Shown here one piece after another: positions 1-7,290 of a DNA stretch of 64,000 nt (positions within the stretch are counted from its first letter, which is position 1; each line of letters opens with the position of its first letter). The position numbers and the translations under genes are program-made. The stretch is from Orenia metallireducens (GTDB lineage Bacteria; Bacillota; Halanaerobiia; Halobacteroidales; Halobacteroidaceae). Location: assembly GCF_001693735.1 (NCBI RefSeq), contig NZ_LWDV01000010.1, positions 70,365-134,364 of the forward strand, written 5' to 3'. Under the pieces are notes generated by a model, which was not told the origin of the DNA, ran no database searches, and was given only the letters and a program-made list of their open reading frames with translations.

Positions 1-472
1 CCTATTTCCTCTACCCACTAATATTGTATTAACATTGCTGTTAACCTACCTGAAAACCAGGAATATACCGGGCTTACACAGTTCTATACCTTAGCCAATT
101 CATACTGCCTTAGATTCTACCTTTACTCCGAAGATATCAGTCTATTTGCCAAGCAACACGAAAACTTACTTGACCCCATCTCCCACCTTTTGGTCATAGT
201 GTATCAGCCTAATTTCACTATTTACGTTTGACGAAGCTTTCAGTAATTCAATTAATTTAATCATAGCAGTATATTTATCCTAGCAATCACCTGCTTCAAG
301 GCTAGCAGTTTGTTTCACATTGTCCCTACCGCTTAGCACAAAACCGTTACCAGTAATGCACCGGTAGATAGGATTACCTCAAATAGAATAGGTAGTCCAA
401 AAGTCTACCTTACGGTAGACTTAGACAGCCTAAGATATAGCTTATCCCTATTATTTCAAAGGCTGGTCGCAC
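1..472 (-). mobile_element. Group II intron, 5' part only (second copy)
   Basis: These bases match 4704-5175, the 5' end of the complete intron, and by eye I found no difference between them. The minus-strand 5' end at 472 begins GTGCGACC, the GUGYG signature of group II introns. The flanking 5' exon ends in GTTATCCGACA, which lies at the edge of an attC site. The intron continues beyond the start of the window, so its reverse transcriptase and domain V cannot be seen. The near-perfect identity of the two copies suggests recent mobility. Confidence 0.9.
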
Positions 473-476
473 TGTC

Positions 477-610
477 GGATAACGTCCCAGGGGTTCGCGA
501 CGTCCCCTTTAATGCTCATAACCTCAAATTTAACACTTTAAGTCTAACATAAGTCAGCCCCAACTACCATTTATGCTCACTAGTTGAATGTCGCTAACCC
601 CTTGTTATAC
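477..610 (-). other. attC recombination site (third cassette)
   Basis: On the minus strand the site runs from GTATAAC (610-604) to GTTATCC (483-477), 134 bp. The arms pair: AAGGGGTTAGCGAC next to the first core faces GTCGCGAACCCCT next to the second, with one unpaired-type G as in known attC L boxes. Inner bases form a long variable loop. The spacer bases differ from the other two sites but stay complementary, so the helix is conserved rather than the sequence. The site lies 29 bp after the stop codon of the 300-residue cassette gene. Confidence 0.85.
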
Positions 611-639
611 GATGGATTGTGCCGTCTTTTTATTCAAAT

Positions 640-1542
640 CTAGAAAGTATCTTTCTTTTCTAAAACAAAAAATTTTGTGAGAAAATTATTAACTTTAGCT
701 AATAAATTCATTAAAACTGTAAAAATTAAAGCTAATATGAAAGTTCTACCTTCCCCATCTATTCCATATCTCTTCAACATAAGTTTATCAAAAATAAATT
801 CATCAAAATGAAATATCATAAATAATACTACAATCATTTGTAAAAGAAATATAGGCATTAGAAATTTCTTATTAAAACCTTCAAAATAAAACATTTTATG
901 CCTATCTTTTAAATGTTCTCTATAATTTTTTATATTATCATTTATAATTTCTTCTTGACTTTCTAAAAACTCATATCCTTTTTTCTCATTATTTAAATTC
1001 TCTATCTGTTCTAATTGATTTATTATCTGTTTTTTTATTTTTTTACATTTTTCACATTCTTCACCTGAATTTTCAATATGGAATGATATAACTCCTAATT
1101 TTCCTAATGCTTTTTTAAAAATAGAAGTAGATGACTTATTTTCTAAGAAATTATCTATCATATTAAAAAAAGCATTTTTTTGACTCCTATTTTCTTCCTC
1201 TTTAATAATATTAATACCCATAATCCCAATGAAAACATCATAATAAATACTATAATAATCTATTTTATCCTTTTTATATAACATTCTAAATTGACCTACT
1301 ATATCAACTGATTCTTTTAAAATTTCTATAAAATCTATTCTAAGATCTTCAACCTTTTTAATGGAAAAAAGATTAAAAATAAATTCTAGACTTTTATCTT
1401 TTAACTTATCATATTTTTGATTATCTAAGTCATAAATTTTATCAATAAATTCAAATAAGATGGGCAAATAATCAATGTTATATCGTTTCATTATCTTTTT
1501 TATTTTTCTTTTACCTTTTCGAGTGTAAGTATTTTCAATCAT
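640..1542 (-). CDS. Cassette protein of unknown function with two C-terminal membrane segments
   Basis: I do not recognise this 300-residue protein. The first ~220 residues are lysine/glutamate-rich and mainly helical in character. A CEKC pair sits near residue 163, followed by a stretch likely to form a coiled coil. Two hydrophobic segments near residues 227-245 and 265-288 (FLMPIFLLQMIVVLFMIF and a segment around FILALIFTVLMNLLA) suggest a membrane-anchored C-terminus. It is the second gene of the third cassette, 80 bp after the 91-residue gene. No clear ribosome binding site precedes the ATG at 1542, so the exact start is uncertain; M18 is an alternative. Like many integron cassette products, it gives no hint of function. 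Confidence 0.75.
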   Translation of the reverse strand: MIENTYTRKGKRKIKKIMKRYNIDYLPILFEFIDKIYDLDNQKYDKLKDKSLEFIFNLFSIKKVEDLRIDFIEILKESVDIVGQFRMLYKKDKIDYYSIYYDVFIGIMGINIIKEEENRSQKNAFFNMIDNFLENKSSTSIFKKALGKLGVISFHIENSGEECEKCKKIKKQIINQLEQIENLNNEKKGYEFLESQEEIINDNIKNYREHLKDRHKMFYFEGFNKKFLMPIFLLQMIVVLFMIFHFDEFIFDKLMLKRYGIDGEGRTFILALIFTVLMNLLAKVNNFLTKFFVLEKKDTF

Positions 1543-1622
1543 TTTTAAAGTAAAATAATATTGGGAAGAATATTTTTTTGATGTAATCTCTCCTAAATCA
1601 TTATGAACAGCATTGAAATGGA

Positions 1623-1898
1623 TTAGATAATCTTTTGTAATTTTTTTAATTGTCTTTTATACTTTTTAATTCCTATTCTCTTTTTCAACATATATTTTAA
1701 GTTCCTAGTAAAATCTAAAATTTTAATATTAAAATCTAAACATTTACTACAGCTAAGAGCGTTATTATCCACTATTTTACTTAAAGATTTTAAATTAGAT
1801 AAAAACCTCTTAGATGTACTAATATGAGTCACATCTGTTTCTCCAAACACTTCCTGTAAAATTGATTCTATATAATCATAACTATTTTTAATATTCAT
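1623..1898 (-). CDS. Small basic cassette protein, unknown
   Basis: This 91-residue protein is unrecognised. The start is placed at the ATG at 1898 because GGAAGGAG lies 8 nt upstream (1907-1914). The reading frame extends 11 codons further, but that extension would begin inside the cassette leader and lacks a binding site. A CSKC pair sits in the middle and the C-terminal third is very basic (KYMLKKRIGIKKYKR). The neighbouring 300-residue protein also carries a Cys-x2-Cys pair, which may point to a shared metal- or redox-dependent role, but that is only a guess. It is the first gene of the third cassette, 47 bp inside the cassette boundary. Confidence 0.7.
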   Translation of the reverse strand: MNIKNSYDYIESILQEVFGETDVTHISTSKRFLSNLKSLSKIVDNNALSCSKCLDFNIKILDFTRNLKYMLKKRIGIKKYKRQLKKLQKII

Positions 1899-1939
1899 TC
1901 TAATTCTCCTTCCAAAAAAGAACTTAGGCACAATCTGTC

Positions 1940-2071
1940 GTATAACGTCCCTGCGATTCGCGATGTGCTGCTAACACTCCTAATCTCAGATTAAATCTAC
2001 AAATCTGATATAAGTCAGTCCCGAATTTCATTTATTCTCTCCAATTGCATGTTGCTAATCGCATGTTATGT
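1940..2071 (-). other. attC recombination site (second cassette)
   Basis: The minus-strand site runs from ACATAAC (2071-2065) to GTTATAC (1946-1940), 132 bp. The stem pairs TGCGATTAGC with GCGAATCGCA, leaving one unpaired base. The corresponding stem in the 477-610 site has entirely different bases, so the pairing covaries. The sequence that follows, GTTATACGACA then GATT, matches the 5' exon of both group II introns but carries no intron. Confidence 0.85.
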
Positions 2072-2230
2072 GAGCGTTCTCCCCCCCATGTTTTCACCTT
2101 AACTTCAAATAATTTCATAGTTAAAAAATAATTAAACAGGAAAATATATCTGGGTGATGATAAAAAAATATTTATCAGAAAACATATTCCCTGCTTCCTG
2201 ATAAACTGTTATTATTCATAACAAACTTAA

Positions 2231-2611
2231 TCAATCTTTCCTATGGATTTTTAACATATCTAAATCAATTATAAATCCACCCTCAATTAATATATCTAAT
2301 CCCAGTAACCCATTAATATCTTCATAGGGTAACACTGTAAAATCTATTGAAAAGTTATTTAATTTAAATCCACTTATCTTAACCTCATCAACAGTCTTTA
2401 TAAATGCATGTCCAGTTCCACCAATTCCATAAGAAGTTACAATTTCATCTTCCTTACTAATTCTTATTCCTATCTCATCAACTTCTTCCTGTGAAATTAA
2501 AGAGTTTTCTGCACCCGTATCTACTACTATATTATCAATAACTTTTGATTTACCCTTATAAGTAATTTCTATCGAGGTAAACAATAATCCATCTCTATAT
2601 TCAATTTTCAT
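2231..2611 (-). CDS. Retropepsin-like aspartic protease, clan AA
   Basis: The 126-residue protein has the single-domain architecture of retropepsin-like proteases. The catalytic motif VVDTGAENSLIS lies near residues 28-39, a flap-like glycine-rich GIGGTGHAF follows near 62-70, and a GLLGLDIL segment near 101-108 matches the conserved hydrophobic-Gly motif. Such proteases act as dimers, each chain giving one catalytic Asp. The substrate is unknown. It overlaps the upstream 84-residue gene by 11 nt, so the two are translationally linked. The same pairing of a small partner and an aspartyl protease occurs in Clostridia from memory, not from a search. Here the pair sits in an integron cassette. 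Confidence 0.85.
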   Translation of the reverse strand: MKIEYRDGLLFTSIEITYKGKSKVIDNIVVDTGAENSLISQEEVDEIGIRISKEDEIVTSYGIGGTGHAFIKTVDEVKISGFKLNNFSIDFTVLPYEDINGLLGLDILIEGGFIIDLDMLKIHRKD

Positions 2612-2855
2612 TTCTGAATACTCCTCTTAATCCAATCCTACTTCTAATTTTAAGAGTAATATCTTTCTTTGAAGTATGATAAACTAAAACATTATCTTTA
2701 GATTTTAAAAACTCTTTCGTAGCATCCTCTTCAGAAACTGTATCAATTACAGCAACCTCATCAACATATTCTTGATTCCCCTCAATATGAGAATTCAACA
2801 CTTCCAACTTAACAAATTTATCGGGATATATTTTTCTAACTTCTTCCCATTTCAT
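2601..2855 (-). CDS. Small partner protein of the retropepsin-like protease
   Basis: This 84-residue acidic protein begins MKWEEVRKIYPDKFVKLE and resembles small uncharacterised proteins that travel with aspartyl proteases in Clostridia. No catalytic motif is visible. The start is well supported: TAGGAGGG lies 7-8 nt before the ATG at 2855. It opens the second cassette's operon, and its 3' end overlaps the protease gene. A promoter with an extended -10 lies 40-70 bp upstream, so the pair does not depend on a distant integron promoter. It could be a substrate, an inhibitor or an antitoxin-like partner, but the sequence does not decide. Confidence 0.75.
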   Translation of the reverse strand: MKWEEVRKIYPDKFVKLEVLNSHIEGNQEYVDEVAVIDTVSEEDATKEFLKSKDNVLVYHTSKKDITLKIRSRIGLRGVFRNEN

Positions 2856-2898
2856 AGACTATCCCTCCTAATATCTAGTAATTATAATACTTATAAAT

Positions 2899-2927
2899 AT
2901 TATACCATATAACAAACAAAATGATAA
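2899..2927 (-). promoter_or_regulatory. Sigma-A-type promoter inside the second cassette
   Basis: On the minus strand TTATCA (2927-2922) and TATAAT (2904-2899) are 17 bp apart, and the -10 is preceded by TGG, giving an extended -10. It lies ahead of the 84-residue gene with AGGAGGG between it and the ATG. Most cassettes in mobile integrons lack promoters, so this one is worth noting. Confidence 0.65.
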
Positions 2928-3044
2928 ACAATCTGAAAAGTTGAATTATATTAATTACTTAAACCAATGTTTTTCACAGCGATTTCAATGATTTGGGGGG
3001 AGAAGTCGGGTAAGTCAGGAGCTTTACAGCTCCTTCCTCCCCTA

Positions 3045-3079
3045 AGAACCGTACTTGACACTTTCACGTCATACGGCTC
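3045..3079 (-). ncRNA. Group II intron domain V
   Basis: On the minus strand GAGCCGTATG and CGTACGGTTC-like arms enclose a GAAA tetraloop, the compact catalytic hairpin found in all group II introns. It lies about 45 nt downstream of the reverse transcriptase stop codon. Confidence 0.9.
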
Positions 3080-3124
3080 AAGCTCTCCAAAACTAATCTT
3101 CGGATTAGCAAACAATAATTAAAT

Positions 3125-4591
3125 TCATTTCAATCTTAGCTTTTTGCGTAAATAATATTTATCATATTCTTTTAAATAAGGGTTTGCTGCGAACTTTATT
3201 AACCTATGCCTTATTATCTTTGTATCACTTGCGAATATCAATTTGATATTTCCAACTGAGAATGTCCAATCACGGGTTTCAGTTCTTATCCAGTATCTAT
3301 CTTTTATCCATTGTTTAGCTTTATTTGGATGTCTTCGCTTTGCCCAACTCCACAGTGCATAGAATATATCCCTATCTAAGCTTTGATAGCTCTTTTTGGA
3401 ACATGCACTCCTATGGTAATTACACCAACCTCTAATTTTTGAGTTTAATATCTTAATTAAGTTTTCTTGTTTTATTGTTTTGTTTTCCTTGATTTTAGTT
3501 CTAATTTCGTTTATTATTGATTTATAGGATTCTTTAGATGGTTTTATAATTAGCTTTCCATTATATTTCCTAAAGTTCCATCCTAGAAAATCAAATCCAG
3601 TATTGATATGAGTTATTTCGGTCTTTTCTCTTGATAGTTCAAGACCTCTTTCTTTCAAAAATCCCTCAATCAATTCTCTGGCTTCTTCTAGAACTTCTTT
3701 ATTAGTGGCTGTTACTACAAAATCATCTGCGTATCTTACCAGATTTATTTTATTTCTTCTATTATATTTTCTATTTATTGTTCCTCTTGAATTAGTCCAA
3801 TATTTTCTTTTTAATAATTCTTCTAATCCGTCTAGTGTCATATTAGCTAGAATAGGTGAAATTATTCCACCTTGTGGAGTTCCTTTTTCCGTAGGAAAAA
3901 GCTTTTTATTATGAACAAAACCTGCTTTAAGAAACTGATTTAATATTTTTCTGTCAATTAATATATTTTCTTTTAACCATTCGTGATTTATATTATCAAA
4001 ACAACCTTTGATATCTCCTTCTAACACCCACTGAGCAGATATCTTTTTCCCTAATAATTTAAACAGATATTCTTTGGCATCATCACAACTCCTATATTTT
4101 CTAAAGCCAAATGATACCTTATCTGCTGTTGTTTCTGATATCGGATCAAGTGTTTTAGCATATAGAGCTTGCATCGCTCTATCATGTATTGTAGGTATCC
4201 CCAAAGGTCTTTTCTTTCCATTTGACTTTGAGATATGCACTCTTTTTAATGCTTTTGCTTTATAATTCTTATTAGTTAATTTTAGGGCATTTATATATTT
4301 GCTTGTAGCAGTAGACCACAGTATTTTATCTATACCTGGTGTCTTTTTCCCTTTATTTGTTGTTACTCGCCTTACGGCAAGTAGTTTTGTATAATATGAT
4401 TTTGATAATAAATATTGTAGCTTTCTAGCTAAGTTCTTCATTCCTCTAGTTATTGCTTTAGCGATTCGCGATTGAAGTTTATTAACCTTTCTTATTACAG
4501 GTCCCCAAATTATTGTTTCCCATTTGATACCTGCATTCTTCCGGTCTACGGTCGCCCACTCATATTGAGTTATTTGGCTTGCCATATTCAT
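3125..4591 (-). CDS. ltrA: Group II intron reverse transcriptase/maturase
   Basis: The 488-residue protein helps the intron fold and splice, and copies it into DNA targets. The reverse transcriptase fingers/palm contain KRPLGIPTIHDRAMQ, a KGCFDNINH block, GTPQGGIISPILANM and the catalytic VRYADDFVV near residue 290. A maturase (X) domain follows, with RGWCNYHRSACSKKSY near 390-405. The C-terminus ends NPYLKEYDKYYLRKK and shows no Cys-rich HNH endonuclease domain. Without an endonuclease, insertion would depend on replication forks or on single-stranded or hairpin DNA, which would suit a folded attC. The subclass looks chloroplast-like or B-like rather than IIC, but I could not test it. Codon use is as AT-rich as the host. 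Confidence 0.93.
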   Translation of the reverse strand: MNMASQITQYEWATVDRKNAGIKWETIIWGPVIRKVNKLQSRIAKAITRGMKNLARKLQYLLSKSYYTKLLAVRRVTTNKGKKTPGIDKILWSTATSKYINALKLTNKNYKAKALKRVHISKSNGKKRPLGIPTIHDRAMQALYAKTLDPISETTADKVSFGFRKYRSCDDAKEYLFKLLGKKISAQWVLEGDIKGCFDNINHEWLKENILIDRKILNQFLKAGFVHNKKLFPTEKGTPQGGIISPILANMTLDGLEELLKRKYWTNSRGTINRKYNRRNKINLVRYADDFVVTATNKEVLEEARELIEGFLKERGLELSREKTEITHINTGFDFLGWNFRKYNGKLIIKPSKESYKSIINEIRTKIKENKTIKQENLIKILNSKIRGWCNYHRSACSKKSYQSLDRDIFYALWSWAKRRHPNKAKQWIKDRYWIRTETRDWTFSVGNIKLIFASDTKIIRHRLIKFAANPYLKEYDKYYLRKKLRLK

Positions 4592-5179
4592 AAAGTTTCA
4601 ATCCTTTCCTGCCTTAGATAACCTTTAGGAAGTCAGCCTCCTTTCAGAGCAGGGCAAATTTAGAACCCTTATCTATCTCATTACAAGATAACATTCGCTT
4701 TTTCCTATTTCCTCTACCCACTAATATTGTATTAACATTGCTGTTAACCTACCTGAAAACCAGGAATATACCGGGCTTACACAGTTCTATACCTTAGCCA
4801 ATTCATACTGCCTTAGATTCTACCTTTACTCCGAAGATATCAGTCTATTTGCCAAGCAACACGAAAACTTACTTGACCCCATCTCCCACCTTTTGGTCAT
4901 AGTGTATCAGCCTAATTTCACTATTTACGTTTGACGAAGCTTTCAGTAATTCAATTAATTTAATCATAGCAGTATATTTATCCTAGCAATCACCTGCTTC
5001 AAGGCTAGCAGTTTGTTTCACATTGTCCCTACCGCTTAGCACAAAACCGTTACCAGTAATGCACCGGTAGATAGGATTACCTCAAATAGAATAGGTAGTC
5101 CAAAAGTCTACCTTACGGTAGACTTAGACAGCCTAAGATATAGCTTATCCCTATTATTTCAAAGGCTGGTCGCACTGTC

Positions 5180-5313
5180 ACATAACGTCCCGCAGATTCG
5201 CGACGTCCCCATAAACGCTCCCAACTTCTAATTAAAGCTCACATCCTCACATAAGTCATCTCCACTCTCCATTTATCCTCGCTAGTTGGGATGTCGCTAA
5301 GCTGCTGTTAGAT
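5180..5313 (-). other. attC recombination site (first cassette)
   Basis: The minus-strand site runs from ATCTAAC (5313-5307) to GTTATGT (5186-5180), 134 bp. Paired segments are CAG/CTG next to the cores, AGCGAC with GTCGC, and an inner CCAAC with GTTGG. The opening heptamer complements the GTTAGAT at 7188-7182 that starts this cassette. The group II intron begins 4 nt past the second core. Confidence 0.82.
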
Positions 5314-5353
5314 GACGTGCCGACTTTCTTCCCCATAAATTTTATTTTAGAAT

Positions 5354-7123
5354 TTATCTCAATACTTTTCTAACAAAAGCTACTGTGAAATACGACATTA
5401 AAAACATACCTATAAATCCTTCCAATCCCGATAAAAATATGAGACTACCGTTAGTTGACATTCTATCAAAACTACTATCTCCATAACCAATAGTAAGAAA
5501 AGTTATTATACTATGATAGGTAGATTGCTTTAAAGAAGAAATATCTATAGGAAATAAAGACTTTAAATTTTGAACTTCAATCGGTATAATTCTCGTTGTT
5601 TTAAAATATGAGTAATAAAAAACTGTGAACAAACTTATTACTATAAACATACTTATGAAAATACTAAAAGGTTTTGTCCCAAATCCCCCCATCAATTGTA
5701 AAAATATTTTTCTTGGAATCCATAATAATCCATTATATAATTTATCAAGCCAATTATTAGCTTCACAAAATTTACTATTAATTTGATTACTTTTAAATTT
5801 AACGTATGCTTTATCTTCTTGTTCATATCTTCCTATATTATGAAAGTTTTCTTTTAACATTCTATATTGTTCTGCTACTAAATCAAAATTTATATTTTCT
5901 TTTTCAATCATATCTGTAATTCTGTTCTTATACCAATCAATTATGATCTGACCTAAATTCCTTAATCCTATCAAGCTTATTTTTTCTATATCTACTTTTG
6001 CTTCATTGTCCCTTTCTGGTTCTAAATCAATTACATCTCTATTTATAACATAATCTAGAATTAAAAAATAACATTTTTTCAATTTGAAATTTGCATAATT
6101 ATAAAACCTAACTTTATAAAAGCATGCTTCTTTTTTAAATATTACTTTCATAAAACTAACTTCTTCTCTAAAAATTGCTTCATCAAAATGTGTTTCACCT
6201 TTAAAAGTTGCTTCATCAAAAATAATTCTTTCTTTAAAAATAGATAGATTAAAACTAGCTTTTTTTTCAAAATTGGCATTGTGAAAAAACATTTCTTCTT
6301 TAGATCGTATACTTTTAAAGTTTACATCTTTTTCAAAAACTGTAAAATCAAAAATACTTCTTCCATCAAACTTTGCAAAACTAAAATTAACTGTTTCCAT
6401 AAATTTAGTTTGATCAAAATGAGCACTTTTTTTAATATGAATTTTATTAAAGCTAACTTCATCTTCAAAGACTGAATTTATAAAAGCAACTTCATCAAAA
6501 ACTGCCGCATAAAAATTAGATTCTTTCATAAAGTTTGAGTCAATAAAATAAGCCATATCTCTAGAGTTTATTATCCCAAAATTAGTTTCTTTTTCGAATG
6601 TATTATTACTAAAAGATATTGATTTATCAAAATTTGACAAATAAAAATCTAGTTTTCCTTTAAACCTTGAATCATTAAAATAAACTAATTTTCTAAATTG
6701 AGCATTTGAAAGTATAATGTCATTTTTAAATATTTTATTTTCAAATATTAATTCTTCCCTAAAATATGAAAAAGGAGCAAAAATAATGGGTTCAATCTCT
6801 TTTCTTAAATCTAATAATTCATGTAATTCTTCTTTAAAGCTTACATAACATCCAGCAAAATTAATTATATTATATTTCTCTTTCTGCTTCCTAACTTCAT
6901 CTATATTACTATATTTGTATTTTTTTATTTCTTCTTTTTCTCTATTAATAATAAATACCAACTCATCATTTTCTTTAACTTCAATTTCAGGTATATTTTT
7001 ATAAGTTTCTCTTATTATTTGATTAGAGAATTCAATCATATCATATACTTTAAATCCTTTATATAAATCTTCTATCCTTTCTTTTTCATCAGCTTTAATA
7101 ACTATAATGTGTCTTTTGGTCAT
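5354..7123 (-). CDS. Pentapeptide-repeat protein fused to a two-helix K+ channel pore
   Basis: The 589-residue product combines two parts. Residues ~110-375 hold degenerate pentapeptide-type repeats with Phe recurring every five residues (SFNKI, HFDQTKF, NFSFAKF, FDEATF, HFDEAIF), expected to form a right-handed beta-helix. The C-terminus has a membrane helix near 490-512, a pore loop carrying the potassium selectivity filter TIGYGD (~544-549) and a second helix (~559-583). The N-terminal ~100 residues are unassigned. It presumably conducts K+ or a similar cation, with the repeats acting as a cytoplasmic sensor or scaffold. It is the sole gene of the first, roughly 2-kb cassette. AAAGGTGAT lies just before the ATG at 7123. 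This is a large product for a cassette. Confidence 0.85.
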   Translation of the reverse strand: MTKRHIIVIKADEKERIEDLYKGFKVYDMIEFSNQIIRETYKNIPEIEVKENDELVFIINREKEEIKKYKYSNIDEVRKQKEKYNIINFAGCYVSFKEELHELLDLRKEIEPIIFAPFSYFREELIFENKIFKNDIILSNAQFRKLVYFNDSRFKGKLDFYLSNFDKSISFSNNTFEKETNFGIINSRDMAYFIDSNFMKESNFYAAVFDEVAFINSVFEDEVSFNKIHIKKSAHFDQTKFMETVNFSFAKFDGRSIFDFTVFEKDVNFKSIRSKEEMFFHNANFEKKASFNLSIFKERIIFDEATFKGETHFDEAIFREEVSFMKVIFKKEACFYKVRFYNYANFKLKKCYFLILDYVINRDVIDLEPERDNEAKVDIEKISLIGLRNLGQIIIDWYKNRITDMIEKENINFDLVAEQYRMLKENFHNIGRYEQEDKAYVKFKSNQINSKFCEANNWLDKLYNGLLWIPRKIFLQLMGGFGTKPFSIFISMFIVISLFTVFYYSYFKTTRIIPIEVQNLKSLFPIDISSLKQSTYHSIITFLTIGYGDSSFDRMSTNGSLIFLSGLEGFIGMFLMSYFTVAFVRKVLR

Positions 7124-7181
7124 ATATAATCACCTTTATCTGAATTATTCTTTTAATCTATATTTATGTAATAGGCATGTC

Positions 7182-7250
7182 ATCTAACTTATATCTTAAC
7201 GACATATGTCATAAACTCCTCCTATTTAGTGGTATTAACGACATATGTAG
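7182..7250 (-). other. attI-like site with two direct repeats
   Basis: The core GTTAGAT (7188-7182 on the minus strand) opens the first cassette. Two identical 14-bp repeats, TTAACGACATATGT on the plus strand, lie at 7196-7209 and 7235-7248. Read on the minus strand they give GTCGTTAA, which resembles the GTCGCGAA L' box of the nearby attC sites. No long hairpin can be drawn, which separates it from attC and fits attI sites, where extra direct repeats bind the integrase. The recombinase remnant begins about 40 bp further on. The assignment is an inference from position and boxes. Confidence 0.55.
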
Positions 7251-7290
7251 TTAATATCTTATATATCTTTAACCTTAAAACTCTTTAAAC

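Larger units (their letters stand above)
3005..5175 (-). mobile_element. Complete group II intron with its encoded reverse transcriptase
   Basis: The minus-strand 5' end at 5175 begins GTGCGACC. The 3' end is placed near 3005, after CCCGAC. Domain V is at 3045-3079, with arms GAGCCGTATG and GTACGGTTC. A domain VI-like hairpin (paired arms GGAGCT and AGCTCC) lies just beyond it. The reverse transcriptase sits in the domain IV position. The 5' exon is ...GTTATGTGACA, that is 4 nt past the attC core heptamer, exactly as for the copy at 1-472. The intron lies on the same strand as the cassette genes. It interrupts the leader of the second cassette, not a coding region. Confidence 0.9.
477..7250 (-). 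mobile_element. Integron-like gene-cassette array (three cassettes, attI-like site at the high end)
   Basis: On the minus strand an attI-like core (7182-7188) is followed by three cassettes that end in attC sites at 5180-5313, 1940-2071 and 477-610. The heptamer that opens each cassette (GTTAGAT, GTTATGT, GTTATAC) is the reverse complement of the heptamer that starts its own attC (ATCTAAC, ACATAAC, GTATAAC). This is the signature left by integrating circular cassettes. All cassette genes point away from the attI-like end. A group II intron splits the second cassette. A recombinase remnant lies immediately upstream at 7291-7640, in the same direction as the cassettes. Integrons are established mainly in Proteobacteria; finding one next to Firmicutes housekeeping genes is notable. 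Confidence 0.8.

Noticed and set aside
477-2071. Reading the ~133-bp repeats as ordinary REP/MITE elements
   Set aside because: The cassette-by-cassette complementarity of the core heptamers and the spacer covariation fit attC and would be coincidental in a MITE.
3705-4265. Two plus-strand open frames (3705-3914 and 4074-4265)
   Set aside because: Both lie antisense within the intron reverse transcriptase, lack ribosome binding sites and show no recognisable motifs.
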